From Granulosicoccus sp965367215 (GTDB lineage: Bacteria > Pseudomonadota > Gammaproteobacteria > Granulosicoccales > Granulosicoccaceae), in NCBI GenBank assembly GCA_965367215.1, contig CBDUIJ010000025.1:1-30914 (forward strand): a DNA stretch of 30,914 nucleotides, given 5' to 3'. A program made the translations under genes and the position numbers. Below the pieces are notes generated by a model. That model was not told the origin of the DNA. It saw only the letters and a list, made by a program, of their open reading frames with translations, and did not search any database. Below, piece by piece: positions 9,125 through 18,327 of this stretch (position 1 is its first letter; every line of letters starts with the position of its first letter).

Positions 9125-10963
9125 TCACTGGTCGCCGAGGAAGCCGCCGGATTGGCGGTTCCAGAGGCGGGCGTAGAGGCCGTTGCGCAGAATCAGTTCG
9201 GCGTGGGTGCCGGATTCGACGATGCGGCCGTGTTCGAGCACGATCAGCTTGTCGAGAGCGGCGATCGTGGACAGGCGATGCGCCACGGCAAGCACGGTCT
9301 TGCCTGTCATGAGTTCCACCAGCTTCTCCTGAATAGCCGCTTCCACCTCGGAGTCCAGTGCCGACGTGGCCTCGTCAAGCACCAGAATCGGTGCATCCTT
9401 GAGCAGGACCCGGGCGATGGCGATGCGCTGACGCTGCCCACCAGAGAGCTTCACACCACGCTCACCGACAAACGCATCCAGACCGCGACGCCCCTGTGGA
9501 TCGGTCAGCTCGGGAATGAAGCTCATGGCCTCGGCCTGCTGTGCTGCACGTATGATCTGCTCGTCCGTGGCACCTGGGCGACCATAGCGGATATTGTCCC
9601 GAATCGAGCGATGCAACAATGACGTATCCTGAGTCACGACCGCAATCGATTCGCGCAGACTGTCCTGCGTCACCGATCGGATATCCTGTCCGTCGATCAG
9701 GATACGTCCACTGTCAACATCGTGAAATCGCATCAGCAGATTCACCAGCGTTGACTTGCCGGCGCCCGAGCGCCCGACCAGACCGACCTTCTGCCCGGGC
9801 AGAATCTCGAAGTCGAGTCCTTCAACGACCGCGGCCTGTTGGGCGTCGATCTCATAGGCGAAGTTCACCTTGTCGAACACCACATGCCCACGTTTGACCT
9901 GCAAGGCTGTCGCGTCGGCAGAGTCGGTCACGGCCAGAGGCTGCGAGATGGTCGGGATGCCGTTCTGCACCGTGCCGACGTTCTCGAACAGGGATGTGAT
10001 GGTACGAAGTACCCTGCCCGACATCTGATTGAGTCGCAGCACCAGGCCATTGGCAACGGCAATCTCACCCATGCTGATCATGCCGTTCACCCACAATGCG
10101 ATCGATGCCGCGGCCATACCGCCGATCAGCAGGGTGTTGAGCGTCGTGAGCGTGATCGTCATTCTCAGAATGGCCCGCATCAGCACCCGAAAGGCCTCGG
10201 TATGCCGCCGCAGGCGATCACCGGCGTATTCCGATTCCAGCGAATGATGGGCAAACAGCTTGACCGACTGAATATTGGTGTAGCTGTCAACCACACTCCC
10301 CATCAATGCCGCATTGGCTTCCGAGAGCCGCGCCGACTTGTTGCGCACCGGCGGCACCATGAAGATGACCACGGCCAGATAGGCCAGCGACCACAGCAGC
10401 ATCGGAAGCAGCAGATAATGATTGATGTCGGCAAACAGCATCAGCGTGCCCGCCAGATAGATGATCAGCGTCCAGGCACCATCGACGATGTTGATCACGG
10501 TTTCCCGCAGGGCGTGGCCGGTCTGCAAGACCTTCTGGGCAATACGCCCGGAAAAGTCGTTCTGGAAGAAGGTCATGCTCTGTTTCAGCACATAGCGATG
10601 GTTCTGCCAGCGGGTGGCATTGGTGATGCCCGGTGCCAAGGCCAGATTGATGATGGCCCGACTGCTCAACTGCGCCACCGGACGCACCAGCAAGGCGATA
10701 ACAGCCATCCACATCAGGGCAGCCGAGTGCGTCTCGAGAAAGGCCGAAGGCTCTGTGCTGCCCATCCAGTCGAGAATTCGCCCCAGATAGATGTACACAT
10801 ACAACTCGCTGAGCGCCGCCACACCGGAAAGCGCAAGGGTGGCCATGAGCACATGGCGCACTGGCCACAGAAAGAAGCGAAAGAATGCCAGCGTTGCTAC
10901 CGGCGGGCGCGTCGCCTCCCGGGCTTGCATCGGGTCAACCAGAGATTCGAAGAAACGGAACAC
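9125..10963 (-). CDS. ABC exporter, fused permease and ATPase half-transporter
   Basis: This 612-residue protein has an N-terminal six-helix ABC exporter domain (about residues 30-330) fused to a nucleotide-binding domain (about 360-600). Seen motifs are Walker A GRSGAGKST (Lys about 403), signature LSGGQRQRIAIAR, Walker B ILVLDEATSALDSE and the switch His in VLAVAHRLSTI. It should act as a dimer that pumps a lipid, drug or peptide outward; the substrate is not readable. The start is taken as GTG at 10963; ATG at 10930 is the alternative. It is divergent from the LysR gene across 260 bp, so that regulator may control it. Confidence 0.92.
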   Translation of the reverse strand: MFRFFESLVDPMQAREATRPPVATLAFFRFFLWPVRHVLMATLALSGVAALSELYVYIYLGRILDWMGSTEPSAFLETHSAALMWMAVIALLVRPVAQLSSRAIINLALAPGITNATRWQNHRYVLKQSMTFFQNDFSGRIAQKVLQTGHALRETVINIVDGAWTLIIYLAGTLMLFADINHYLLLPMLLWSLAYLAVVIFMVPPVRNKSARLSEANAALMGSVVDSYTNIQSVKLFAHHSLESEYAGDRLRRHTEAFRVLMRAILRMTITLTTLNTLLIGGMAAASIALWVNGMISMGEIAVANGLVLRLNQMSGRVLRTITSLFENVGTVQNGIPTISQPLAVTDSADATALQVKRGHVVFDKVNFAYEIDAQQAAVVEGLDFEILPGQKVGLVGRSGAGKSTLVNLLMRFHDVDSGRILIDGQDIRSVTQDSLRESIAVVTQDTSLLHRSIRDNIRYGRPGATDEQIIRAAQQAEAMSFIPELTDPQGRRGLDAFVGERGVKLSGGQRQRIAIARVLLKDAPILVLDEATSALDSEVEAAIQEKLVELMTGKTVLAVAHRLSTIAALDKLIVLEHGRIVESGTHAELILRNGLYARLWNRQSGGFLGDQ

Positions 10964-11159
10964 GGCATCGATTCAATGAAAAATAGTGAGACAGGGTAAC
11001 GCTACGACTCTGCCTGCCGATACCCATGATCTGGCAAGAAAGCCATCGGTTGATGAGAAAGACGCACAAATGTTGCATTTTGCGGCCACGTTTAGTCGTT
11101 CTTCTCTCATCTCTTGTGCCTGTGTCCGGTATGCTAGGGCGATAAGCGAGAATATTGGC

Positions 11160-11187
11160 TTGACGATCAGCTGCAATTCTTGATAAA
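11160..11187 (+). promoter_or_regulatory. Sigma-70-like promoter of the LysR gene
   Basis: TTGACG (11160-11165) and GATAAA (11182-11187) are separated by 16 bases. The predicted transcript starts about 30 bases before the LysR ATG. Found by eye only. Confidence 0.45.
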
Positions 11188-11198
11188 AGACTGACAAC

Positions 11199-11215
11199 TG
11201 TGAATATTTAGCACA
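11199..11215. promoter_or_regulatory. Possible LysR operator (TGTG-N9-CACA dyad)
   Basis: An AT-rich dyad, TGTGAATATTTAGCACA, ends nine bases before the LysR start codon and overlaps the expected transcription start. LysR proteins commonly bind such imperfect dyads (T-N11-A type) and repress themselves. Its use by this regulator is inferred. Confidence 0.35.
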
Positions 11216-11223
11216 AATCAAGT

Positions 11224-12129
11224 ATGGATAAATACACTGAGATGTTGGTGTTCTCGAAAGCTGCCGACATGGGTAGCTTTTCTGCAGCCGCACGAGAACT
11301 CGACCTGACCCCTTCCGCCGTCAGCAAGCTGATTACCCGGCTTGAAGATCGCCTGGGCGCTCGTCTGTTCCAACGGACAACCCGCAAATTGAGCATGACC
11401 GCAGAGGGCCACGCCTTCAATGATCGCTGCGGTGCCATTCTCGATGAGATCAAGCAGGCCGAAGACGCGGTCATGGCATTGCATGACAAGGTCAGCGGCA
11501 CCTTGCGCATCACCACCGTATCGGCGTTTGCGCGCTTGCAGATGATCAAGCTGATGCCTGAGTTCATGGCGCAGTTCCCCGACCTCCGGGTCGAGCTGGA
11601 GCTGACCGAACGTGAAGTCGATCTGGTCGGCGAAGGTGTGGATGTCGCGCTGGTACTCAGCGACGGCCTCACCGATGAATCACTGGTTGCCCGGCGCCTG
11701 ACGGTCAACAAACGCGTTATCTGTGCCTCTCCCGAATATCTGTCGAAGCATGGCACGCCGCAGACACCTGAAGATCTGTTGAACCACAACTGCCTGACCC
11801 ACTCGGCCATTCATCACTTCAACGACTGGGAATTCTCGACTCCGGACGGCGTTCGCGTTCAACGGGTCAAGGGTAATTTCCACACCAACAGCGCCTCGGC
11901 ACTGCATGAAGCGGTCAAGGCCGGCATCGGTATTGCGCGACTGGCCTCCTATGTCGTTCAGCCTTCGCTGGAAAAAGGTGTGATCGTGCCGTTGCTGCAG
12001 GAGCATACGGTAGACAGCTCGACCATCCAGCTGGTCTATCCACATCGCCGTCACCTGAGCAACAAGGTCCGTGTCTTCACCGACTTCATGGTCGCCAAGT
12101 TCACGCCCAACCCACCCTGGGAACGCTAA
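11224..12129 (+). CDS. LysR-family transcriptional regulator
   Basis: A 301-residue regulator. The N-terminal winged helix-turn-helix (about 1-60) reads MLVFSKAADMGSFSAAARELDLTPSAVSKLITRLEDRLGARLFQRTTRKL, shown here only to mark the standard CrgA/DmlR-like subgroup. A periplasmic-binding-protein-like effector domain follows (about 90-295). The effector is unknown. The gene is transcribed away from the ABC exporter, the usual arrangement for a regulator and its target, so export-gene control is the likeliest role. A perfect hairpin follows its stop. Confidence 0.93.
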   Translation: MDKYTEMLVFSKAADMGSFSAAARELDLTPSAVSKLITRLEDRLGARLFQRTTRKLSMTAEGHAFNDRCGAILDEIKQAEDAVMALHDKVSGTLRITTVSAFARLQMIKLMPEFMAQFPDLRVELELTEREVDLVGEGVDVALVLSDGLTDESLVARRLTVNKRVICASPEYLSKHGTPQTPEDLLNHNCLTHSAIHHFNDWEFSTPDGVRVQRVKGNFHTNSASALHEAVKAGIGIARLASYVVQPSLEKGVIVPLLQEHTVDSSTIQLVYPHRRHLSNKVRVFTDFMVAKFTPNPPWER

Positions 12130-12155
12130 AACCTTCTGTTCTACAAATGACGTTG

Positions 12156-12180
12156 AGCCACTGAACGGAATTCAGTGGCT
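12156..12180 (+). terminator. Hairpin terminator after the LysR gene
   Basis: A perfect 10-bp stem AGCCACTGAA/TTCAGTGGCT with loop CGGAA starts 27 bp past the stop codon, followed by GATTGTT. It lies between convergent LysR and P-II genes and may serve both. Confidence 0.65.
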
Positions 12181-12305
12181 GATTGTTGGCCGGCCCGGCC
12201 AGATGCACTTCGCCAGACGCACCTCTCTGGACCCAGGGCGAAAAATGGCAAACGGCGATATTGCCGACACCAGCCCCGTGCCAGCCAAACTATCGGCACA
12301 GGCCC

Positions 12306-12644
12306 CTACAGGGCTTGTTCGCCTTCTTCACCGGTTCGAATCCGGATCACGCGATCAACCGAATCGACGAATATCTTGCCATCGCCGATCTTGCCGGTAT
12401 TGGCTGCTCGAATGATGCCTTCGATGCACGCATCCAGAATGCTCTCACCGACCACCACTTCGATTTTCATCTTCGGAATGAAATCGATGACGTATTCGGC
12501 GCCTCGATAGAGCTCGGTATGCCCCTTCTGACGGCCAAATCCTTTCACTTCGGTGACGGTGATACCGGCTACCCCGGCCGCAGCCAGCTCTTCGCGGACT
12601 GCGTCCAGCTTGAATGGTTTGATGATCGCGGTAATTCTTTTCAT
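12306..12644 (-). CDS. glnB: Nitrogen regulatory protein P-II
   Basis: A 112-residue trimeric nitrogen/carbon sensor that binds ATP/ADP and 2-oxoglutarate and controls glutamine synthetase modification and NtrB. The T-loop (37-55) has the uridylylation target Y51 in ELYRGAEY, preceded by VKGFGRQKGH. The C-terminal signature TGKIGDGKIFV is intact. The sequence is close to enterobacterial GlnB throughout. No amtB follows or precedes it, which favours GlnB over GlnK, though sequence alone does not settle this. The gene stands alone between the convergent LysR gene and the EAL gene. A TTGACA promoter lies upstream, and I saw no sigma-54 -24/-12 element. Confidence 0.95.
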   Translation of the reverse strand: MKRITAIIKPFKLDAVREELAAAGVAGITVTEVKGFGRQKGHTELYRGAEYVIDFIPKMKIEVVVGESILDACIEGIIRAANTGKIGDGKIFVDSVDRVIRIRTGEEGEQAL

Positions 12645-12733
12645 GCCTTGGGCCTTCGTTGATACAGAAGCGGACGTTTGTTCAGTTTGCCGGCAGATGA
12701 GCAGTCGCCTCCCCTCTGTCCCGGCACCATCGA

Positions 12734-12763
12734 ATTCTTCACTCTACTGACAGTCGGTGTCAA
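12734..12763 (-). promoter_or_regulatory. Sigma-70-like promoter of the P-II gene
   Basis: On the minus strand a perfect -35 TTGACA (12763-12758) is separated by 18 bases from AAGAAT (12739-12734), about 90 bases before the P-II ATG. Confidence 0.45.
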
Positions 12764-12838
12764 TGACCGCTCTTGCGGAGCTGCGTCACAAACAGACTAC
12801 CGTGAACTCACCCGAATTTCCCGGGCTATCGTGCGAAA

Positions 12839-14092
12839 TCATTGCTTATCGCTGATTGCCTGGCGATTCGGCTTGCACGCCAGAATGGAGCGCTCCAGCG
12901 AATGCAGCAGACTGATCAGACGATCTATCTGCTGATCGATCTCAGCCAGTTGCTGATCCAGCACTGCCACGGACTGGTGTCGTTCAAGTTGTTCCAGAAA
13001 CTTCAGACCACTGGCGTGCACCTGACGCAACGGGATTTCGATTTCACTGAATACGGCATGGGAGGCCAGTCGTTGACCAATGCCGAAGTACCACAAGCCA
13101 AGCCGTGTTCGGGCCACCTCGGCCTGCAAACCGGGATCGGCCACCGACTGCAAGGCAACCCCGGCGCCCACACGACTGCAGAAGGCGGCGTCGACCAGGG
13201 TCTTGCGAAATCGCAGCAGGTTGAGACAGGCTTGATGCACCCGGCCAATCTGGGAGCCTTCGAAGTCGTGTTCACTGCCCACGAAGCCCTTGAAATCAGC
13301 AAGCGACATCGGCCGACCGAGAAAATACCCCTGACCTTCCTCGCAACCATGTGCAATCAGGAAATTATAGACCGATTCGGATTCGATACCTTCAGCCACC
13401 GAGGTCATGCCCAGTTCCCTGGCCATCGAGATGGCCGAGCGTACGACATCGAGATTCTGCAGGGATGTGCCCATGCGCTTGACCATGCCCTGATCGAGCT
13501 TGAGAGCATCGAAGGGCAACTGGCTGAGGCGATCGAGTGAGGAATAACCGGTTCCGAAATCGTCCATGAGGATCTTGACCCCCATGTCCTTGATCCGCAC
13601 CAGGTCGTCATAGACCAGATCGACATTGCCCATCACTGCGCTTTCGGTGATTTCGATCTGCAGTTCGGCCGCCTGGATCGTGCCGGCCTGCAGCAGGGCG
13701 GCAATATGGTTGCTGATCGAACGTGACGCCAGATCATTGGGGGCCACATTGATGGACAGGGACAGATTCGGCGACGGATTGAAGGTCACCGGTGGCAGGA
13801 GATCGATCGGCGCCTCGTGTTTGACGACAGCGCAGTTGCGCAGACCGACAATGGCTTCCACCAGCTGGTCCAGCAACTGCAGCGTCAGATCATGCAGCAG
13901 GCCATTGCTTTCAACCATTGGCAGAAATTCGTCCGGAGACAATACCGACGCGTCACCATGAGCCCACCTGACCAGGGCCTCGGCCCCGATGACATCACCG
14001 CTGAGCAGACACACCTTCGGCTGGTAGAACAACACCAGCTCGTCATTGCGCATGGCGCGTTCCAGCGCCTCGAGCGTGACAGGCTTATTCAT
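12839..14092 (-). CDS. EAL-domain c-di-GMP phosphodiesterase with a C-terminal CZB-like domain
   Basis: A 417-residue cytosolic protein. The EAL domain (about 10-265) keeps the catalytic set: E38-A-L, N in LSINVAPND, E in EITES, DDFGTG, K in LKLD, EGIES and QGYFLGRPM. It should hydrolyse c-di-GMP to pGpG. The tail (about 283-400) resembles the chemoreceptor zinc-binding (CZB) domain. H286 is in the first helix, RLGLWYFGIGQ corresponds to the CxLGxW motif, and QVH (H359) matches the last HxxxH. The motif Cys is Thr (about 329) and the first His of the HxxxH pair is Leu, so zinc binding may be lost. No GGDEF, PAS or membrane segment is present. The ATG at 14092 is used, 48 bp after the DUF349 stop, which suggests co-transcription. 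Confidence 0.88.
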   Translation of the reverse strand: MNKPVTLEALERAMRNDELVLFYQPKVCLLSGDVIGAEALVRWAHGDASVLSPDEFLPMVESNGLLHDLTLQLLDQLVEAIVGLRNCAVVKHEAPIDLLPPVTFNPSPNLSLSINVAPNDLASRSISNHIAALLQAGTIQAAELQIEITESAVMGNVDLVYDDLVRIKDMGVKILMDDFGTGYSSLDRLSQLPFDALKLDQGMVKRMGTSLQNLDVVRSAISMARELGMTSVAEGIESESVYNFLIAHGCEEGQGYFLGRPMSLADFKGFVGSEHDFEGSQIGRVHQACLNLLRFRKTLVDAAFCSRVGAGVALQSVADPGLQAEVARTRLGLWYFGIGQRLASHAVFSEIEIPLRQVHASGLKFLEQLERHQSVAVLDQQLAEIDQQIDRLISLLHSLERSILACKPNRQAISDKQ

Positions 14093-14140
14093 GACGGACA
14101 CCGGTACGCGCCGTTCCTGCACTGGCGGCCCGGTGTCTCA

Positions 14141-17041
14141 CTATCGCCGGTAAGCCTTCAGGTACCGCGACTGCAATGAATCCTGAACACTCTGGCTTGC
14201 CGGTCCAACGGCCATCCATTTCTTTTCCAGCTTCTTCAGCACCTGACGGCTGTCATCCAGCCCAGCCGAAGTCATGCCTTCCTGCAGATGCTCCAGCTGA
14301 TACTGCATGCGTCTTGCCTTGTCTTCAGCAGGCGTATCGACGCCGGCAGCCACTTCCATCTTGATCAGCAGATCACGACGTTTTTCTTCGTTGGACTGAT
14401 AATCCGGCTTCGTGCCCTTGGACAGGTGTTTCAGAGCCGCATCACGGCGCTTCTCCAGCACCTTGGCGAAATCCGTCTGGATTCGCACCTCGGTGGCATC
14501 CCAGGCATGAGTGACATCATCAACCAGTGTGTCGCTGGCTGCATCCGGCTGTTCGACAGCCTGCTCAAGCTGCTCACACAGACCCAGCAGACGCTGACGC
14601 TCTTCGTGCTCGGCCTGTGTACGTCGTTTGGCGGCGTTGTCCTGGACCCGCGAACAGGCATCCAGCGCCTGTCGGAAGTCACGCAGCAGGAATTTCTTGT
14701 CGCGTTCCGGGAATTCGGCCAGCGCCTGAAATTCCATGCTCAGGGCCTGCACTTCAGCCTCATCGAGTGAATCGCCTCGGGACAGCTGCTTGAGACGCTT
14801 GATGATGTCCTTGGCACGGAACACATGCTCGAGTCCGGCACGCTGCTTCTGACGCTCGACCTGATGCTGATGCTTGAAGATAGTGCCCAGATGACCGTTG
14901 AACACTTCCCACAGCGCCTGGTCTTCCTTGCGCCGCATGATGCCGACCAGTTTCCAGGCACTGAGCAGACTCTTGGCCTGATTGGCCGTGTGCTGGGTGA
15001 TCTCGCTTTCGGCCAGTGCCGCAACCTTCTCGACCAGCTCTTCCTTGGCCTTGACGTTGAGATCGTACTGCTCGGTCAGCGCCGCTTCAAACGGTTTCAG
15101 TGCCGCCGAGAAACGGGCTTCCAGCGCCTTGTCCGGCTTGCGATCCGGTACACGGTTGCGTGACCACTCGCGCTTGGCATTATTGACCTGTCGGACAATC
15201 GCCTTCCAGTCCGGCTCGGCACCATCTTCGGCGGTCAGCATGCTCTGAGCCGCTTCCAGCTGCTCACACAACTGCGCCTTGGCATCGAGCTTTTCCTGTC
15301 GCTCCTGCTGCTTGGTTTCGAACCACGCCTTGCAGGGCTGATAGGCCACATCGCCGGCAGTCTTGAAACGTGTCCAGAGATCATTCGATGCACGACTGAC
15401 GCCCATCGCCTTCCAGGCACTCTGCAGTTCACGCACTTCCTTGGCCAGGGCTTCGGGAGAGAGCTCCTTCGCCGGCAAGGCCTCCATGGATTCGCACAGG
15501 GCTTCCAGCTTGGGACGTGCAGCGAAGTCCTGCCAGTCAGCCATTTCCGCCAACTGCTGTTCAGCCCGTGTCAGTTTGTCGTCCAGACTGGAACGCTCAT
15601 CAGCCTCCATGACACCGAGCTTCTTCTGCAGACGGCGCAGCATGCTGTTGGCCGGGCCCCACTTGCCTTCCTTGATGATGGCAGAGAGCGCCGCAAACTG
15701 GCGGTGTGTCGCCTTGATGCGATCGCTGGATTCCTGTCGGGCCTTGGCGATACGATCGTTCAGCTGCTCGAGATGTAGCTGCAACTCCTTGACATAGGCA
15801 TGCTCCGAGAGATCGATACCCGGTAACAGACGTGCAATATCCAGCAAGGCCGTCACCCGCTTGATGCGCCCTTGCAGGGCACCGGGACGTGCCTTGTTGA
15901 TGTCGTAAGGTGGATCGAACAGCACAGCGATCGACTGGCCGTGTGCCAGTACGCTCTTGACATGCTCCGAGCCTGCCAGCGACTCATCCTGTGTCACCGT
16001 GCTCTGCGTACTCTCGAGCACGCCGGGCAAGTCGGCCAGTGTGGCCACCTTCAGCATTTCCTGCACCTGAGCCAGTGCCGGGTCCTCGATGCGCGGCACT
16101 TCCACGGCCGGTTCAACGCTCTGTTCAGCGTCGACACTCTCAGGGGCGGCGGTCTCTATCTGCGTATCGTCTGTCGTATGTTCCACGGCCGGATGTCCAT
16201 TTTCGTCGGTGGTCGACGCTGCCGCGCCAGAGTCTTCAGCCGGGGCCTGTTGGGCTGCCGTGTAATCGGCAAGCCGCTGCTCGGCAGTTGCCATGGCCGC
16301 CGTGAAATCAGCCTCGAGAGACGCCCTGTCTTCTGCATCCAGACTGGCCCAGCGCTCGCGGGCTGCCTGCAGCTTTCCGCCATGCTGGGGAGTCCAGACA
16401 CCCTCATTGAGGTTGGTCACCTGCTTGAGCGTACTGGTGACAGCGTGCCGTCTGGCGATCAGGGCAGCCTCTTCGGCTGCCGCAGTATCGAGCTTCTGCT
16501 GCAGCAGTTTGGCCACTACCTTGTCGCGTGAGCGAACAGCGGCCAGCGCGGAGCGCATGGAGTCGTGCCGAGACAGGCGCATGGCAGCAGCCAGACGAGC
16601 ATCGTGCACTCTCGATTGCTGTACCACGGTCACCAGAGTCGCCTCATCGTCAATGGCCTGCAGTGCCAGTTCTCGCTGTTCGGCGCTGGTGCTGTGCGCC
16701 GCTATCGGCAGAGCCAGGCGCGACGCATGACTGCCAAGCAGCGCACGGATGGCGACATCACTGACATCGCCCGAACTGAACTTATCGACCAGTCGGGACT
16801 CTGCTGCTATGGCAATCGCACCGCCATCATCGCCGTTGGCGTCAAGCAGTTCACGCAGGATGTTCAGTTCATCGAGTTTGCCAATCGCGGCGATGCGAAC
16901 GGCAAGATCGACATCGTTGCGGGCAAGCTCGGCAAGTATTTCCTGTGTATCAGGTTTACTGGCATCTGCGTCATTGACGAAGCTGAGTCGGACCTGCGGG
17001 TCCTTGTGCTGGTGTGCAGCTGATTTCAAGAAATTTTTCAC
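14141..17041 (-). CDS. Long DUF349-repeat protein
   Basis: About 966 residues from GTG at 17041. The N-terminal quarter is alpha-helical with HEAT-like short repeats (NDVDLAVRIAAIGKLDELNILRELLD and similar). An acidic Ala/Glu/Thr-rich linker follows (about residues 260-320). The C-terminal 600 residues hold several DUF349-type helical repeats with spaced Trp residues (for example LQSAWKAMGVSRASNDLWTRF, KREWSRNRV, LLSAWKLVGIMRRKEDQALWEVF). No membrane segment or signal is seen. The family's role is unknown. It is followed 48 bp later by the EAL gene. A longer frame up to 17116 exists but overlaps an extended -10 element, so the shorter start is preferred. Confidence 0.82.
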   Translation of the reverse strand: MKNFLKSAAHQHKDPQVRLSFVNDADASKPDTQEILAELARNDVDLAVRIAAIGKLDELNILRELLDANGDDGGAIAIAAESRLVDKFSSGDVSDVAIRALLGSHASRLALPIAAHSTSAEQRELALQAIDDEATLVTVVQQSRVHDARLAAAMRLSRHDSMRSALAAVRSRDKVVAKLLQQKLDTAAAEEAALIARRHAVTSTLKQVTNLNEGVWTPQHGGKLQAARERWASLDAEDRASLEADFTAAMATAEQRLADYTAAQQAPAEDSGAAASTTDENGHPAVEHTTDDTQIETAAPESVDAEQSVEPAVEVPRIEDPALAQVQEMLKVATLADLPGVLESTQSTVTQDESLAGSEHVKSVLAHGQSIAVLFDPPYDINKARPGALQGRIKRVTALLDIARLLPGIDLSEHAYVKELQLHLEQLNDRIAKARQESSDRIKATHRQFAALSAIIKEGKWGPANSMLRRLQKKLGVMEADERSSLDDKLTRAEQQLAEMADWQDFAARPKLEALCESMEALPAKELSPEALAKEVRELQSAWKAMGVSRASNDLWTRFKTAGDVAYQPCKAWFETKQQERQEKLDAKAQLCEQLEAAQSMLTAEDGAEPDWKAIVRQVNNAKREWSRNRVPDRKPDKALEARFSAALKPFEAALTEQYDLNVKAKEELVEKVAALAESEITQHTANQAKSLLSAWKLVGIMRRKEDQALWEVFNGHLGTIFKHQHQVERQKQRAGLEHVFRAKDIIKRLKQLSRGDSLDEAEVQALSMEFQALAEFPERDKKFLLRDFRQALDACSRVQDNAAKRRTQAEHEERQRLLGLCEQLEQAVEQPDAASDTLVDDVTHAWDATEVRIQTDFAKVLEKRRDAALKHLSKGTKPDYQSNEEKRRDLLIKMEVAAGVDTPAEDKARRMQYQLEHLQEGMTSAGLDDSRQVLKKLEKKWMAVGPASQSVQDSLQSRYLKAYRR

Positions 17042-17085
17042 ACTGGATACACGTAAACAACAATCGAAGCCGGATGGCTGGCACC

Positions 17086-17094
17086 AGTATAACA
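17086..17094 (-). promoter_or_regulatory. Extended -10 promoter element of the DUF349-EAL transcript
   Basis: TGTTATACT on the minus strand fits TGn-TATAAT. Transcription would start near 17079, giving a leader of about 40 bases to the GTG at 17041. No good -35 was found, as is common for extended -10 promoters. Confidence 0.45.
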
Positions 17095-17298
17095 ACTGCC
17101 TCGCACATTCCCGCACATGTCACCCTTCGACATTGATCATGGGCCAATTGGCATTGTTAACGGCCGCAGGAACGGCAGGATTTACAAACGATAGCAGCAC
17201 ATTACTGGCCCCTTGCCCACCATTAGTGTGGTTTCCAGCACAGATCGACCCACTCGATCCACCAGGCGGGGTAATTGATCCGTCACTCACCCGCAGGC

Positions 17299-17326
17299 TT
17301 GCAGCACTGCGGCCGATAGCAATACT
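17299..17326 (+). promoter_or_regulatory. Possible promoter of the MoxR operon
   Basis: TTGCAG (17299-17304) and AATACT (17321-17326) are 16 bases apart and end 21 bases before the MoxR ATG. A weak match found by eye. The rest of the 300-bp divergent region shows nothing else clear. Confidence 0.3.
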
Positions 17327-17347
17327 TTACGCATTCTGTTGAGCACC

Positions 17348-18313
17348 ATGAACCAACCCGCACCGACCAGCTCTCGCCAACCTTCCAGCCTGGGGGTCGC
17401 TTCACTCGAGCGCATGCCGGCGGCCGAGCTGGGCGAGGTCCTCGCGCAGCTGGAACGCATCCTCATGGGCAAATCCGAACAGACCACGCTGGCTCTGGCC
17501 TGCCTGCTGGCACGCGGTCATCTGCTGATCGAGGATGTGCCCGGCGTCGGCAAGACCACACTGGCGCATGCCCTGGGTGCAACTCTGGGACTGGACTGGA
17601 CGCGGGTGCAGTTCACCAGCGACCTGCTGCCTGCCGATGTTGTCGGGGTTTCGATCTTCAACAGTCACAACCAGCAGTTCGAATTCAAGCCCGGTCCGGT
17701 TTTCACGTCCATTCTGCTGGCGGACGAGATCAATCGTGCGCCTCCCAAGGCACAGAGCGCTCTGCTCGAAGCCATGGAGGAGCGCCAGGTGACCGTGGAC
17801 GGTGTCAGTCATGCATTGGCCGAGGACTTCTTCGTCATCGCCACGCAGAACCCCGGCGATCAGCTGGGCGCCTTCCCCTTGCCGGAATCCCAGCTGGATC
17901 GCTTTCTCGTCGGCCTCGAGATCGGCTACCCGGACCCCGCGACCGAGCGGGCCTTGCTGGAACACGGTGACATGCGGGCCGATGTGGCCTCCCTCGAGCC
18001 ATTACTGGATGCCAGACAGATACAACGCTGGCGCAAGCAGTGTGACAAGGTGCATCTGAGCGCCCCTGTCCTTGATTACATTCAGGCCTTGCTGCTGGCC
18101 AGTCGCAGCGCTGGCACCGGTCTGAGCCCGCGCGCCGGTCTCAGCCTGGTGAAGTTGTGCCGCGCCTTTGCCTTCATACAGCAGCGCGACCATGTACTGC
18201 CCGATGATGTGCGGCATGTCTTTCCGGCCCTGGCCGGGCACCGGATGACCGGACATGTGCGCAGCGGCCATCAGCACGCCCGAGAACTGTTGCAGCAGGT
18301 CAGCATGCCCTGA
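17348..18313 (+). CDS. MoxR-family AAA+ ATPase
   Basis: A 321-residue cytosolic AAA+ protein. Walker A is GVGKTT (K69), Walker B is LLADEINRAPPKAQSALLEAMEE, sensor 1 is FFVIATQNP, and a C-terminal lid domain follows. MoxR ATPases act as chaperones for partner proteins, usually in operon with DUF58 and VWA or transglutaminase proteins, as here. The ATG at 17348 is chosen over an in-frame TTG nine bases upstream. The DUF58 gene follows after 14 bp. Confidence 0.92.
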   Translation: MNQPAPTSSRQPSSLGVASLERMPAAELGEVLAQLERILMGKSEQTTLALACLLARGHLLIEDVPGVGKTTLAHALGATLGLDWTRVQFTSDLLPADVVGVSIFNSHNQQFEFKPGPVFTSILLADEINRAPPKAQSALLEAMEERQVTVDGVSHALAEDFFVIATQNPGDQLGAFPLPESQLDRFLVGLEIGYPDPATERALLEHGDMRADVASLEPLLDARQIQRWRKQCDKVHLSAPVLDYIQALLLASRSAGTGLSPRAGLSLVKLCRAFAFIQQRDHVLPDDVRHVFPALAGHRMTGHVRSGHQHARELLQQVSMP

Positions 18314-18327
18314 ACCGGCGCCTGCCC